This document shows positions 46,340 through 56,083 of a stretch of DNA of 64,000 nt, in pieces. The notes beneath the pieces were generated by a model. It was not told the origin of the DNA. It searched no databases and was given only the letters and a program-made list of their open reading frames with translations. Each line of letters begins with the position of its first letter. Within the stretch, counting starts at the first letter, position 1. Position numbers and translations under genes: made by a program. The stretch comes from Anaerosporobacter faecicola (lineage in GTDB: Bacteria; Bacillota; Clostridia; Lachnospirales; Lachnospiraceae), in contig NZ_JAAQRO010000044.1 of assembly GCF_012070565.1 (NCBI RefSeq), forward strand, positions 1 through 64,000. Direction: 5' to 3'.

Positions 46340-47026
46340 TTACCCATAGGTACGACAGGCAACGTATTTGGAAAATGCACTTGTTCTACGATCTTTCAAC
46401 TGCACACAATTCTCAATGATCTCAGGCAGGAAATGATCGTATTTGACCTCTAAGATTATGATATTCTCTTCATTCGCTATAATGGTTGGCGTATGTACAT
46501 CAAAGAAATTGGTACTGCCAATTCCAGTCCTTACTTTGCTATCAAATGTTATTCTCACATTACCAGGTTTGTAGATATAAGGTTCTCTGGTATACTCAAC
46601 GATTGTTTTTGGACGCAACTGTTGGTATTTCATCTTCGCATATAGTTCAACAAGTAAAGCTCTTTCACTTGCTGCCATCCATTCCAGATCGCCCTTTATG
46701 ATCTTCTCACATTCATCTTTTGCTATCGTAACGGATTGTTTATTACACAAACCATAAATCTTGCTCTTCTTCTCTAACTTGATATATGTGAGATCATCAT
46801 TGTAATATCGGATTCGAAACTTTTCTCTTTTATTGATTCCATCAAGCTTCTCACGTAACGCTTTATCCTGATAATTATCAAAATACAAACTACGAATGAG
46901 ATATGTTCCCGACTCCCCTACGTTTTCATCTTGCTTTGTAATTGCCTGCAGTCGTTTTCTCATTGCCAGATAATCAAAATAATTGATATGATGTTTGTAT
47001 TCATGACGTAGTTCTAGTTCTTTCAC
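46340..47026 (-). CDS. VTC-domain protein, polyphosphate-polymerase-like
   Basis: 228 aa. Contains the VTC catalytic-tunnel pattern: RHEYKHHI, YLIRSLYFDN, KFRIRYYND, KLEKKSK and, near the end, ILEVKYDHFLPEII. VTC4 in yeast makes polyphosphate from ATP; bacterial homologues are less studied. A GTG at 47026 preceded by GGAGGTG is the likely start; an upstream extension (to 47062) would run through this ribosome site. First gene of a three-gene set with DUF4956 and CotH. Confidence 0.85.
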   Translation of the reverse strand: MKELELRHEYKHHINYFDYLAMRKRLQAITKQDENVGESGTYLIRSLYFDNYQDKALREKLDGINKREKFRIRYYNDDLTYIKLEKKSKIYGLCNKQSVTIAKDECEKIIKGDLEWMAASERALLVELYAKMKYQQLRPKTIVEYTREPYIYKPGNVRITFDSKVRTGIGSTNFFDVHTPTIIANEENIIILEVKYDHFLPEIIENCVQLKDRRTSAFSKYVACRTYG

Positions 47027-47372
47027 CAATTCACCTCCTCTTTTGTCCGGTTCTCTTAACAAAATTTTTAACCAAACCAGATTTATCCTTTACTTCTTTA
47101 ACATCTTATCGAAAATTTGTGTAAACTCCATGTAAAGTATGTGAAAAGACTGTGTTCAAATCTATTCTTTCTCCATTCCCTTTTTCCTTGTGTTTTGTGA
47201 AAATACAGAAATTGATATTTTAGATTTGCTTTTTGGGACTTGCTTTTTAGCTTGCTTTTATAAAAAAAGAACTTTACTATTGAATCCCCAACTCTCCCAT
47301 CGATTCGATTTTACTCGAATGTAAAGGTATGGTTATTCCATAACAAAGTTCCTATTCTAATTTTGTATCAAA
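47027..47372. other. intergenic region between VTC gene and DUF815 gene
   Basis: No gene seen. An imperfect inverted repeat (AGAACTTTACTATTG near 47270 with CATAACAAAGTTC near 47340) may be the terminator of the DUF815 gene. The promoter of the VTC-DUF4956-CotH genes should also be here. Confidence 0.4.
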
Positions 47373-48680
47373 TTACTCTTCCACTTTACCAGCAAGATAA
47401 TTAATAAATTGTTGTGCGGTACGTCCAGATAAACCACCATGGCTCAACTCCCACTTATTTGCTTCCTTACAAAGTTCTTCGTCTGATAACGTAATGGAAT
47501 CATAGCGTTTTGCTAAACTCTTCACGATTTCATAATATTCCTTTTGTGTTGGAGCAGAGTAGTTAATGGATACACCAAAACGAGCAACCAAGGACAATTT
47601 TTCTTGAATGGTATCCGAACGATGCAACTCATCCTGTGACATATCCGAACGATCAGACCAGGTTTCACGGATCAGATGTCTACGATTTGATGTCGCATAG
47701 ATCAAGACATTATCTGGTTTTGTCTCCAATCCACCTTCGATTACTGCTTTTAAGTATTTATATTCAATCTCAAATTCTTCGAAGGATAGATCATCCATAT
47801 AGATAATAAAACGATAATTACGATTTTTAATCTGTGCAATGATGGAAGACAAATCTTGAAATTGATGTTTATAAATTTCAATCATTCGAAGTCCACGACT
47901 GTAATACTCATTTAGGATTGCCTTGATACTTGTTGATTTACCAGTACCACTATCTCCATACAGTAACGCATTGTTTGCTTTTCTTCCTTCTACGAATGCC
48001 AACGTATTATCGATTAATTTCTGCTTTTGAATCTCATAACCAATCAGATCATCAAGATGGATTTCTTCTGTATTGGTAATTGGACAAAGGATTGCTTCTT
48101 CCTCAGTATGACGTACTCGGAATGCTTTATTCAATCCGAATTTACCAACTCCATAGTCTCTGTAGAAATCCGTAACAATGGTATAGATTTCCTCTTCATC
48201 TTTCGCTTGTTCAATCTTCTCACTTAATAAACGAACCTTTTCGCTTACATTCCGATTGTATCTTTTTCCACTCTTTTGAATGGATTGATAATGCAAAATG
48301 GTGCTAAAGCAATTAATGTTCAAATCTTCCTCTAGTTTTGAAAAGTCATAATCGAACAGATGCTTAATGATCTTAAAGTCACTCTTTGCAAATTCATTTA
48401 CTGTACCATTTTGTCCACCTACTTTTTCACAGGTAATACTAAATGGGTTTTCACAAGTAGCTAACAGATATGCCAAATAATTGTGCCATAGATTTTTGTC
48501 AAATCCATACACTGTTGCCACATCTAAGAGATGGTTGATCTGATCATAGATACGTGCGATGGTTTCTTCTTTTCCTGCTTCCTTACACGTATAATCCTTG
48601 ATTATGTCGGATAGTTGAAATAGAATACTATCCTTTCCTATATTTCTGTAAATTACTAACTTGGCTACTTCTCGAAACAT
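47373..48680 (-). CDS. DUF815 family AAA-type ATPase
   Basis: 435 aa. The N-terminal half is helical and the C-terminal half is a P-loop ATPase: [14 protein letters not shown] Walker A, then [14 protein letters not shown] Walker B, and [13 protein letters not shown] as sensor region, matching DUF815. Function of this family is unknown. Start at 48680 (weak GAAG ribosome site); the longer frame is unlikely. Single gene. Confidence 0.85.
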   Translation of the reverse strand: MFREVAKLVIYRNIGKDSILFQLSDIIKDYTCKEAGKEETIARIYDQINHLLDVATVYGFDKNLWHNYLAYLLATCENPFSITCEKVGGQNGTVNEFAKSDFKIIKHLFDYDFSKLEEDLNINCFSTILHYQSIQKSGKRYNRNVSEKVRLLSEKIEQAKDEEEIYTIVTDFYRDYGVGKFGLNKAFRVRHTEEEAILCPITNTEEIHLDDLIGYEIQKQKLIDNTLAFVEGRKANNALLYGDSGTGKSTSIKAILNEYYSRGLRMIEIYKHQFQDLSSIIAQIKNRNYRFIIYMDDLSFEEFEIEYKYLKAVIEGGLETKPDNVLIYATSNRRHLIRETWSDRSDMSQDELHRSDTIQEKLSLVARFGVSINYSAPTQKEYYEIVKSLAKRYDSITLSDEELCKEANKWELSHGGLSGRTAQQFINYLAGKVEE

Positions 48681-48854
48681 ACTATCGCTTCTTTCTTTAT
48701 GTATTTGTGAAACATAAGCAAGGAGCACTTACGTGCAGATGCAAATGTTTTTGAATTGTTGCAAAACAACGGCACCAATTATAATAACTAGTGACAGATA
48801 GATAGAAAACTTCGCATACGAAGCATTCATTTGCGAAGTTTTCTTATTGGGTTC

Positions 48855-49118
48855 GGGTGTCAAAAGCCCTTACTAAAACTTTCTTTCGTTAATTTGCGCA
48901 AACATTAGCTAATCTCATGTAATACAGGATATAGTTTGACGAGCAACTGTATGAAGTCGTTGGTACTTTGGCTCTGTACTTTAGAGCCTTATGTACCACT
49001 ACGAACTTCATCCAAGCGAGAGCGTGTTGCGAGTAAACTATATCCTGTTTTACATGTTAGACAAACTTAATTTGTGCAAATTGACGGACCTCAAAATAAA
49101 TAAGGGCTTTTGACACCC
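48855..49118. repeat. 264-bp palindromic MITE-like element downstream of argS
   Basis: The element has perfect 18-bp terminal inverted repeats (GGGTGTCAAAAGCCCTTA at 48855-48872 and its complement at 49101-49118). Nearly the whole interior is also inverted: TACAGGATATAGTTT against AAACTATATCCTGTT, and a central GAAGTCGT/ACGAACTTC with GGTAC/GTACC and GGCTCT/AGAGCC stems. It can fold as one long hairpin. It has no coding capacity. A half copy is at 51602-51757. Confidence 0.8.
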
Positions 49119-49158
49119 ATACCCTTATTGGCACAAAATCGTTTCTTAATTAATTGAA

Positions 49159-50931
49159 TTACATACGATCAGGTGCTTCAATTCCCAAAAGATCAATGCA
49201 TGTATTCAGTACATTGCAAGTCAATGTAATCAATTGAATCCAAGAAGCACGTACTTTTTCATCTTCATTCGCAATGATCTTATTCTCATGATAGAATTTA
49301 TTAAATGCATTAGAAAGATCATAGATATATTGGCAGATTCTATGTGGTGCATTCTCTGTAAATGCATTGGTGATTGTATCACTGAATTTTGTTAATTCAA
49401 GCATAAGGGCAGTTTCACTTTCACTACCTGCTGCTAAAATTTCACTCGTAGGAATTTCTTGTATTCCTGTTACTTCTTTAAATTTATTTAAGATCGATTT
49501 AATACGAACGATTGTATATAGGATATATGGGCCTGTGTCTCCTTCAAATGAAGTGAAACGATCCACGTCAAATACATAATCTTTGGAAGCTTGATTGGAT
49601 AAGTCACCATACTTGATTGCTGCAACTCCAACCTTTTTCGCAATTTCTTTTGCTTCTTCTTCTGTTATCTCACGGTTATCCATAATCTTGCCATATACCG
49701 CGCTAGTAATTTCTGAAATCAAGTTTTCAAGACGCATTACACCACCATCTCTTGTCTTAAATGGTTTGCCATCTTTACCATTCATTGTACCAAAACCTAA
49801 GAATGTCAATTTAACATGATCACCAATTAACTGCGTCTTCTTTGCACAACGGAATACCTGTTCAAAATACAATTCTTGACGTTTATCAACAACATAGGTA
49901 ATCGCATCTGGATTGAATAATTCTGCACGTTCTACGATTGTAGCAAGATCGGTTGTGTTATACAGAGTTGCTCCATCTGATTTCAAGATCATACATGGAG
50001 GAATTTCCTTTGTATCGGTCTCTTCTTTTACGTCAACAACAAGTGCACCTTCACTAATTCTTGCATATCCACCATCTTTCAAGTATTGAACCATACCAGG
50101 AATGTATCCTTGGGCATCACTTTCTTTTTTCCATAAGTCAAAAGAAACATTCAATTTTTCATAGTTCTTCTTCAAATCGGTAACGGATACATTTAAGATA
50201 TGATTCCATAATGCTACATAACCTCTTCTACCACTTTGTAATTCAAATGTCGCATTCTTTGCTTCTTCTTTGAATTCTGGGTGTTCTTTGGAATATGCAT
50301 TGGCATATGGATAGATTTCTTCCAATTCAGAAATTGTAAATGGTGCTTCTTCTGGATATTCTCCTTCAAAACTTTCATCAAAATAAACCAATTCTGGTTG
50401 TCTCTTCTTTAATTCTGTAATAATCAATCCCATCTGAAGTCCCCAGTCTCCAAGATGAACATCGCCAATAACATTATGTCCAACAAAACGACTAATCCGT
50501 TTTACACTTTCTCCGATCACTGCAGAACGAAGATGTCCAACATGCAATGGTTTAGCAACATTAGGTCCGCCGTAATCAATTACAATGGTCTTTGGATTTT
50601 CTTCTTTTTCAAAGCCAAAATTCTCTTCTTTGTTCATATCATTCACATAAGATGCCAAATACGTTTCGCTTAACTTAATGTTAATAAAACCTGGCATAAC
50701 CGCAACGATTTCTTTAAACATCGTAGCATTCTCCAATTTCGCAACTACCTCATTGGCAATCATAATCGGAGCTTTCTTGTATTCCTTTGCAGCTGCTAAC
50801 GCCCCATTGCATTGATACTGACATAAGTCAGGACGATTGGATAACGTAACCATCCCGTATTTTTCATCATATCCGCAAGCAACGAAAGCATTCGTGATCT
50901 CTTGTTTAATGATCTCTATGATTTTCTTCAT
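49159..50931 (-). CDS. argS: arginyl-tRNA synthetase
   Basis: 590 aa. GGPNVAKPLHVGHLRSAVIGE contains the HIGH motif (HVGH); a KMSK-like loop lies at GKPFKTRDGG, and the C-terminal DALR anticodon domain ends in LGIEAPDRM. It charges tRNA-Arg. ATG at 50931 with AGAGGT. A T-box leader lies upstream (51223-51530). Confidence 0.95.
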   Translation of the reverse strand: MKKIIEIIKQEITNAFVACGYDEKYGMVTLSNRPDLCQYQCNGALAAAKEYKKAPIMIANEVVAKLENATMFKEIVAVMPGFINIKLSETYLASYVNDMNKEENFGFEKEENPKTIVIDYGGPNVAKPLHVGHLRSAVIGESVKRISRFVGHNVIGDVHLGDWGLQMGLIITELKKRQPELVYFDESFEGEYPEEAPFTISELEEIYPYANAYSKEHPEFKEEAKNATFELQSGRRGYVALWNHILNVSVTDLKKNYEKLNVSFDLWKKESDAQGYIPGMVQYLKDGGYARISEGALVVDVKEETDTKEIPPCMILKSDGATLYNTTDLATIVERAELFNPDAITYVVDKRQELYFEQVFRCAKKTQLIGDHVKLTFLGFGTMNGKDGKPFKTRDGGVMRLENLISEITSAVYGKIMDNREITEEEAKEIAKKVGVAAIKYGDLSNQASKDYVFDVDRFTSFEGDTGPYILYTIVRIKSILNKFKEVTGIQEIPTSEILAAGSESETALMLELTKFSDTITNAFTENAPHRICQYIYDLSNAFNKFYHENKIIANEDEKVRASWIQLITLTCNVLNTCIDLLGIEAPDRM

Positions 50932-51128
50932 ATCTCTACCTCTTTTCTGCAATCAAAATTGCTCATTTTCTATGTTTGTGACATTTATACTATTAGGGTT
51001 CCATGAATCTTTTCCCTGATTTCTACATATTACGATGCAATACATGCTTTCGTAATCGTAACGTTACGTGTGAGTACCTCTTCATTCGAAATATCTCTGT
51101 GTAGGAAATACTTCCCTATAAGAACACA

Positions 51129-51222
51129 GTCAGATTTAGCTGACATCATCCTCATGTGCGAGTGCGCATCCCCCGAAGGGTTTATTTAACTAGGAAAGTT
51201 CGAGAACTTTCCTAATTAAATA
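51129..51222. repeat. dispersed hairpin element, copy 1 (between T-box and argS)
   Basis: About 95 bp beginning GTCAG...CTGAC, then the core CTCATGTGCGAGTGCGCATC, then a terminal hairpin built of TAGGAAAGTT/AACTTTCCTA. Related copies are at 51846 and 62591. It lies directly after the T-box terminator and before argS, so it is transcribed as part of the argS leader. Confidence 0.75.
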
Positions 51223-51530
51223 AAAAAATCTCTTATCTTACGATAAGAGACGAATTCATTCCGTGGTACCACTCCAATTGATTGTAACATATACAATCCA
51301 CTTAACACTTTAACGCAGTGAACGTCAACATCTTATAAGAACTATCCCCATTCTAATCTTTGATACATCCTTATTCGAAATTGCTTCTCCGAGATCCTCT
51401 TCTCTGTTCTTTTCTTATAGGACTCACACCAAACTCCTACTCGCTGAAAGATGAAAAACAAATACTCTTCTCTTCAATGAATTTTTCTTATGATGTAATG
51501 TTTTACCATAGCATCATCTTATTCTTTTTC
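51223..51530 (-). promoter_or_regulatory. T-box riboswitch of argS
   Basis: On the minus strand the T-box sequence GGAGTGGTACCACGGAA (51259-51275) is followed by a terminator with stem TCTCTTATC/GATAAGAGA (51229-51250) and seven T. Upstream is a stem-I-like region (AGCGAGTAGGAG, GGTGTGAG) and an AGA/AGG at 51400-51396 in the place expected for the specifier, which would fit Arg. Uncharged tRNA-Arg should favour the antiterminator and so switch argS on. Confidence 0.85.
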
Positions 51531-51601
51531 AAATTATAAAAGTTATTATTCTAATTGTCAACCTCTTTCTTTATACTTTCCATCATATACTCTTTGTATA
51601 C

Positions 51602-51757
51602 GTACTTTGGCTCTGTACTTTAGAGCCTTATGTACCACTACGAACTTCAGCTGGGCGAGAACGTGCCCGGAGTGAACTATATCCTGTATTACATGTTAGA
51701 CAAACTTAAATTGTGCAAATTGACGGACCTCAAAATAAATAAGGGCTTTTGACACCC
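51602..51757. repeat. half copy of the palindromic MITE-like element
   Basis: Bases 51602-51757 match the right half of the 48855 element with small differences (GTACTTTGGCTCTG ... TAAGGGCTTTTGACACCC). The left half, including the left terminal repeat, is missing. Confidence 0.75.
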
Positions 51758-51767
51758 CAACCCTATT

Positions 51768-51833
51768 AAAGAACAAAGTGTACTTCGTACACTCTCGCGT
51801 TAATATCTACTTCCAAAGTACACTTTGTTCTTT
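51768..51833. repeat. 18-bp perfect inverted repeat
   Basis: AAAGAACAAAGTGTACTT (51768-51785) pairs with AAGTACACTTTGTTCTTT (51816-51833) around a 30-nt loop. No T-run follows. It lies between the half MITE and the second dispersed element. Confidence 0.6.
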
Positions 51834-51845
51834 GCGCCGAGCGCA

Positions 51846-51937
51846 GTCAGCTTCAGCTGACATCTACCTCATGTGCGAGTGCGCATCCCCCGGAGGGTTT
51901 ATTTAATAGGAAAGTTGGAAGACTTTCCTATTAAATA
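51846..51937. repeat. dispersed hairpin element, copy 2
   Basis: GTCAGCTTCAGCTGAC palindrome, core CTCATGTGCGAGTGCGCATC, and terminal hairpin AATAGGAAAGTT...GACTTTCCTATT. It follows the same order as copy 1. Confidence 0.75.
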
Positions 51938-51944
51938 AAAAAGT

Positions 51945-51985
51945 GCTGCCTCATAGTTAATCTCTCAACCATGAGGCAGCACCTA
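51945..51985 (-). terminator. hairpin downstream of the PspC gene
   Basis: GTGCTGCCTCAT and ATGAGGCAGCAC flank a loop at about 51943-51981 (stem about 12 bp), preceded by AAAAAA on the plus strand, which gives a T-run on the minus strand. Terminator of the PadR-DUF1700-DUF4097-PspC operon. Confidence 0.75.
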
Positions 51986-52053
51986 CGAAACACGTACCGT
52001 TTCTTATTCTACTTCTACTATTCTTATAGTTACCTTGTTCGATTCGTTACATT

Positions 52054-52245
52054 CTATCTTTCATAACGAACTGGGATAATGATAGCTGCTACGATGTATG
52101 CTACAACTCCTGCACCCATGCAACCAAAAATCACCCATAATAAACGAATAATCGTTGGATCGATGTTCAGATAATCAGCAATTCCTGAACATACTCCACA
52201 AAGCATTTTATTAGTTGATGAACGGTATAATCTTTTTTGTTCCAT
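52054..52245 (-). CDS. PspC-domain protein
   Basis: 63 aa. YRSSTNKMLCGVCSGIADYLNIDPTIIRLLWV and one membrane segment (ending in IVAAIIIPV) are the PspC pattern, an inner-membrane stress-response module. GGAGG upstream. It follows the DUF4097 gene by 56 bp. Confidence 0.92.
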   Translation of the reverse strand: MEQKRLYRSSTNKMLCGVCSGIADYLNIDPTIIRLLWVIFGCMGAGVVAYIVAAIIIPVRYER

Positions 52246-52301
52246 AATTCATTCCTCCATTTTTCATTTAATTATTACTCTATTTTTATTTAATTATAAC
52301 T

Positions 52302-53153
52302 CTATTGATTTGATACTTCAACACTTCCGACTCCACAATCAATTGCTAAATCATAGATTGCATTATCATTGCGAATATTGGAATCGCTTGTAAAGGAATA
52401 GTTATGTCCATTAATGTTAATGTTACCAATGCCACAACTTAGATCAAAATTGTAATTAGATTCAGGTTGATCCAGATTTAATTCAATATGACCCATACCA
52501 CAGTCTGCGCTGCTGATTCCTCTGACATCACCACTGATCACCATTTCACCAACGCCACATTCCATATTCACGTCAGTTGCAACCAGGTCTTTAATTTCCA
52601 TCTTACCAGCACCAACTTCTAAGTCTGCTCCATCTGTAGCAACCAAACGACTTGCAAATAATTCTCCAGCACCAACTTCAAAATCAATCCTTTGTGCTTC
52701 AATATCGCATAGATTTACTTTTCCAGCCCCAATTTCAATATCAATCCGATTCGCTGAAAAATTATCAGGTACAGTAATCGTTACGGTATATTTTTCATTG
52801 CCATCCGTATAGAAAATTGGTATTGCATGACCAAACAATTTGAATTTCTTTTCATCATCATCTTTAATAGTCCAAACATCATTCTCTACAAAACTCTGGA
52901 ATGTTTCTTTGTTCATATTTCTTGCATCAATAGAAAATGTATTGCCACGTTCGATCTTCACACTAGCAAAGTTCAGATCAATCTTAATTGTTTTAATATC
53001 CTGATCATAATCACTACTAAAATCCAGTACGTAATTCTTGCGGTTTGCTCCATTTACATCGACTCCACTTACAAGAGCGATACACACGAATACAATACCA
53101 AGTAATGCTGCTATTCCACTAATTCGTAAACAGTTTTTTGTGAATAAACTCAT
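52302..53153 (-). CDS. DUF4097 (LiaG-like) envelope protein
   Basis: 283 aa. N-terminal membrane segment (SGIAALLGIVFVCIALVSG) and a parallel beta-helix-like body with repeated hydrophobic turns (IEIGAGKVNLCDIE, FEVGAGELFASRL, LEVGAGKMEIKDL), the DUF4097 repeat. Its ATG overlaps the DUF1700 stop (ATGA). Probable membrane-bound envelope-stress partner of PspC. Confidence 0.85.
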   Translation of the reverse strand: MSLFTKNCLRISGIAALLGIVFVCIALVSGVDVNGANRKNYVLDFSSDYDQDIKTIKIDLNFASVKIERGNTFSIDARNMNKETFQSFVENDVWTIKDDDEKKFKLFGHAIPIFYTDGNEKYTVTITVPDNFSANRIDIEIGAGKVNLCDIEAQRIDFEVGAGELFASRLVATDGADLEVGAGKMEIKDLVATDVNMECGVGEMVISGDVRGISSADCGMGHIELNLDQPESNYNFDLSCGIGNININGHNYSFTSDSNIRNDNAIYDLAIDCGVGSVEVSNQ

Positions 53154-53956
53154 GCCATAACCCTCCTTCTAAATGGTAATCGTAAAAGATTGATTACACC
53201 TTTGAAAAACATTGGAATCATCTTTGCAAAAATCTTTGAAACCAACGCAGATAGCAAACCAATGGAAACAAGGATCAATCCACCACCACATACTAACAAG
53301 GCATACATTGGAACACTAAAGAGTTGAGATATACCTGCAACGACCATTGCTACTCCACCAAAGGTTAATCCGAATGCTAAAGCTCCAAATGTTACAACCA
53401 TGGAAAAGATAACAGCCATTGCTGCTACAAAGAGTCCGAATCCAGTAGCCAAAAGTGGAATACCCACTGGTATAAACAAGACTGCTCCAATGATCAAAAG
53501 TACTTTTGGTATACTTGAATACTCATAAACATATTGTGGTTCTTGATTTTGATTATTTTGTTGACCATTTGTCTGGCCATATTGTTGATTATATTGTTGG
53601 CCAGTCTGTCCATATTGTTGTCCGTTTTGTTGATAATATTGTTGTTGATTTCCTTGCTGATTCATAGTTGGATCCACTTTCATGACAACATCTTGCTTGT
53701 TCTGATCAAATGCTGGATTATGATATCCTTTTTCTGTGAACTCCCCACGATCTTTCATTCCTTCATTTCGAAGGTCTTCTTGTATAATGGCAGCCACACG
53801 TTCTGGCGTTCCTAACTCATGAATGATCTGTTCTTCATTCTCTACTCCGGCATCTTCAAAATAATCCTGGTAGTATTGAATGGCTTCCTGACGATCTTTC
53901 TCAGGTATATTGGCAAGAAGATTTTCTAATTCGTTTATAAACTCCTGTCTGCTCAT
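53150..53956 (-). CDS. DUF1700 family membrane protein
   Basis: 268 aa. N-terminal DUF1700 helical domain (INELENLLANIPEKDRQEAIQYYQDYFEDAG), a Gln/Asn-rich linker (about 95-140: QQGNQQQYYQQNG-like), then about four membrane segments. Its ATG directly follows the PadR stop. It typically pairs with PadR-type repressors and DUF4097 proteins. Confidence 0.88.
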   Translation of the reverse strand: MSRQEFINELENLLANIPEKDRQEAIQYYQDYFEDAGVENEEQIIHELGTPERVAAIIQEDLRNEGMKDRGEFTEKGYHNPAFDQNKQDVVMKVDPTMNQQGNQQQYYQQNGQQYGQTGQQYNQQYGQTNGQQNNQNQEPQYVYEYSSIPKVLLIIGAVLFIPVGIPLLATGFGLFVAAMAVIFSMVVTFGALAFGLTFGGVAMVVAGISQLFSVPMYALLVCGGGLILVSIGLLSALVSKIFAKMIPMFFKGVINLLRLPFRRRVMA

Positions 53957-54274
53957 CTATTCCACCCCCACAAAAATATTACTAATATTATTCGAATACT
54001 GTTTCCATTCATCGCAATACATTCTTAGTTGCGCTTTCCCCTCATTGGTTACTTTATAGTATCGTCTGTTTCTTCCACCAAACTCCATATCGTAAACCTC
54101 AAGGCATTGATCCTTTAATAACCTTCGTAATACAGGATATAACGTTGACTCTGATATGTCAATCGCCTGCTGTACATCTTGCGTAATCTTATAACCATAT
54201 GTGCCATCTTTGTCTTTGGATACAACCGCTAACACAATTGCATCTAACAATGCTGCACCTGTATTAAATACCAT
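53957..54274 (-). CDS. PadR family transcriptional regulator
   Basis: 105 aa. Winged helix with DAIVLAVVSKDKDGTYGYKITQDV, STLYPVLRRLLKDQCLE and GGRNRRYYKVTNEGKAQL, the PadR-N pattern. Likely represses its own operon, including DUF1700 and DUF4097. ATG at 54274 has AAGGAGG upstream. Confidence 0.93.
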   Translation of the reverse strand: MVFNTGAALLDAIVLAVVSKDKDGTYGYKITQDVQQAIDISESTLYPVLRRLLKDQCLEVYDMEFGGRNRRYYKVTNEGKAQLRMYCDEWKQYSNNISNIFVGVE

Positions 54275-54335
54275 ACTCTCAACCTCCTTTAACACTTACT
54301 TTGGATCTTCTTGTGAACTTTTGATCCTTGTATTA

Positions 54336-54450
54336 TATTGTTTTTGTATACATATTGTTAAAATCAACATATTGTGAAATTCAATATATTGTTTTGATAT
54401 CAATACTATACATCGTATAATATTATGTGTCAATATAATACTATACGATT
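54336..54450. promoter_or_regulatory. candidate PadR operator/promoter region
   Basis: AT-rich stretch with several ATATTG repeats (54336-54395), including the palindrome CAATATATTG, and two copies of ATACTATAC at about 54404 and 54438. It is positioned upstream of padR. Repeated sites suggest binding of a regulator, most simply PadR itself. Confidence 0.4.
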
Positions 54451-54500
54451 TTCAAAAGTCATTACATTTGTCATATTGGTATGACAAATGCAATACAAAA

Positions 54501-54545
54501 AAAAACGTAGGAATCCACATAACATCTATGAATTCCTACGTTTTT
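54501..54545. terminator. terminator of the gal operon
   Basis: Perfect 14-bp stem AAAAACGTAGGAAT (54501-54514) with ATTCCTACGTTTTT (54532-54545). T-run on the minus strand. It lies downstream of galT. Confidence 0.9.
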
Positions 54546-54586
54546 GGCATATTTTTGTTTTACTTTTTCACCTAAGTGCTTTGTTT

Positions 54587-56083
54587 TTATAACGTTTGTA
54601 TAAATCGTTGGAACGCTTCTTGTCCAGCTGCATCTCTTTTGTATACACCTGCATGTTCTAGTACTGTTGCAAAGACAAGACCAATTTCCTCTTGTATGAT
54701 TTCATGAATATTGGAAGCATTCAATTCTGGATGTTTCTCACGAATCACATCTGCCCACTGTGCATGTTTCTCTAGCGTTTCATCTTTTCTCAGATCTTTA
54801 TTTTCCAACATTGCTGTTTCTAAATGTTCCATCTCTTGTTTTAAACGGGCAGGTAACACAGCAAGCCCCATAACTTCGATCAAGCCGATATTTTCTTTCT
54901 TAATATGGTGTAATTCTGCATGTGGATGGAATACTCCCAAAGGGTGTTCTTCTGTAGTGATATTATTACGAAGAACAAGATCCAATTCGTAGACCTCACC
55001 ATTCTTTCTCGCAATTGGAGTTATGGTATTATGTGGCTCTCCATCTGTAATTGCATAGATAAATGCTGCTTCATCCGTATACCCTCTCCAATTCGTAAGA
55101 ATGTGATCGCCAAGTTCTACAAGACGAGAGATTTCTTTGCTCCGTAAACGAATGACAGACATTGGCCATTTTACAATACCAGTTTCCACATCTTCATATC
55201 CTTTGATCGTAAATGTCTTCTCAAACTTCGCATCTGCCATAGCAAATTGATAATGTCCACCTTGGAAATGATCATGACTGAGAATGGAACCACCTACAAT
55301 CGGTAAATCCGCATTGGAACCTACAAAATAATGTGGGAACTGTTTTACAAAGTCAAATAATTTGACAAAGGTATTCTTCTCGATCTTCATTGGTGTATGT
55401 TCCCCATTGAATACGATACAATGTTCATTATAGTATACATATGGAGAATATTGAAATCCCCAAGTCTGATCGTTGATCACAACAGGGATGATCCTGTGGT
55501 TTTGTCTAGCAGGGTGGTTTACACGACCAGCATATCCTTCATTTTCACAACACAAAAGACATTTTGGATATCCACTCTGCTTCGCTAATTTTGCCGCAGC
55601 AATTGCCTTTGGATCTTTCTCTGGTTTTGACAAATTAATGGTAATGTCTAGGTTCCCATATTCCGTCTTTGTCACCCACTTCACATCACGTTTAATACGA
55701 TAACGACGAATATAATCAGAATCCTGGCTTAATTTGTAGTAGTAATCGGTTGCTTCTACTGGTGAATTCTTATATTTATCCCAGAATGTGTGGATTACCT
55801 CAGATGGTCTTGGCATCAATTTACTCATGATCTTCGTATCAAACAGATCACGATAAACAATGCTGTTCTCTTTAAGGATTCCCTTTTCAACTGCATAATC
55901 TAACATCTCTTTTAATGTATCTTCTAAAGAAAATGTATCCTGTTCCTTCTCATTTGTCTCTTCTAACTCGTCCAGTTCGAACAATTCCAATAGTGCGTTC
56001 GTTGTATAAATCTGATCTTCTTTTTGAATCATTCCATTATCAAGTGCATACTGGACAAGCCCTTTGATATTCTGTGCGATCAT
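54587..56083 (-). CDS. galT: UDP-glucose--hexose-1-phosphate uridylyltransferase, class II
   Basis: 498 aa, the Gram-positive GalT type (about 490 aa, not the HxHxH E. coli type). It contains LCCENEGYAGRVNHPARQNHRIIPV, SILSHDHFQGGHYQFAMADA and GVFHPHAELHHIKKENIGLIEVMG. It transfers UMP between UDP-glucose and Gal-1-P. GGAGGT precedes the ATG and the galE stop abuts it. Confidence 0.93.
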   Translation of the reverse strand: MIAQNIKGLVQYALDNGMIQKEDQIYTTNALLELFELDELEETNEKEQDTFSLEDTLKEMLDYAVEKGILKENSIVYRDLFDTKIMSKLMPRPSEVIHTFWDKYKNSPVEATDYYYKLSQDSDYIRRYRIKRDVKWVTKTEYGNLDITINLSKPEKDPKAIAAAKLAKQSGYPKCLLCCENEGYAGRVNHPARQNHRIIPVVINDQTWGFQYSPYVYYNEHCIVFNGEHTPMKIEKNTFVKLFDFVKQFPHYFVGSNADLPIVGGSILSHDHFQGGHYQFAMADAKFEKTFTIKGYEDVETGIVKWPMSVIRLRSKEISRLVELGDHILTNWRGYTDEAAFIYAITDGEPHNTITPIARKNGEVYELDLVLRNNITTEEHPLGVFHPHAELHHIKKENIGLIEVMGLAVLPARLKQEMEHLETAMLENKDLRKDETLEKHAQWADVIREKHPELNASNIHEIIQEEIGLVFATVLEHAGVYKRDAAGQEAFQRFIQTL

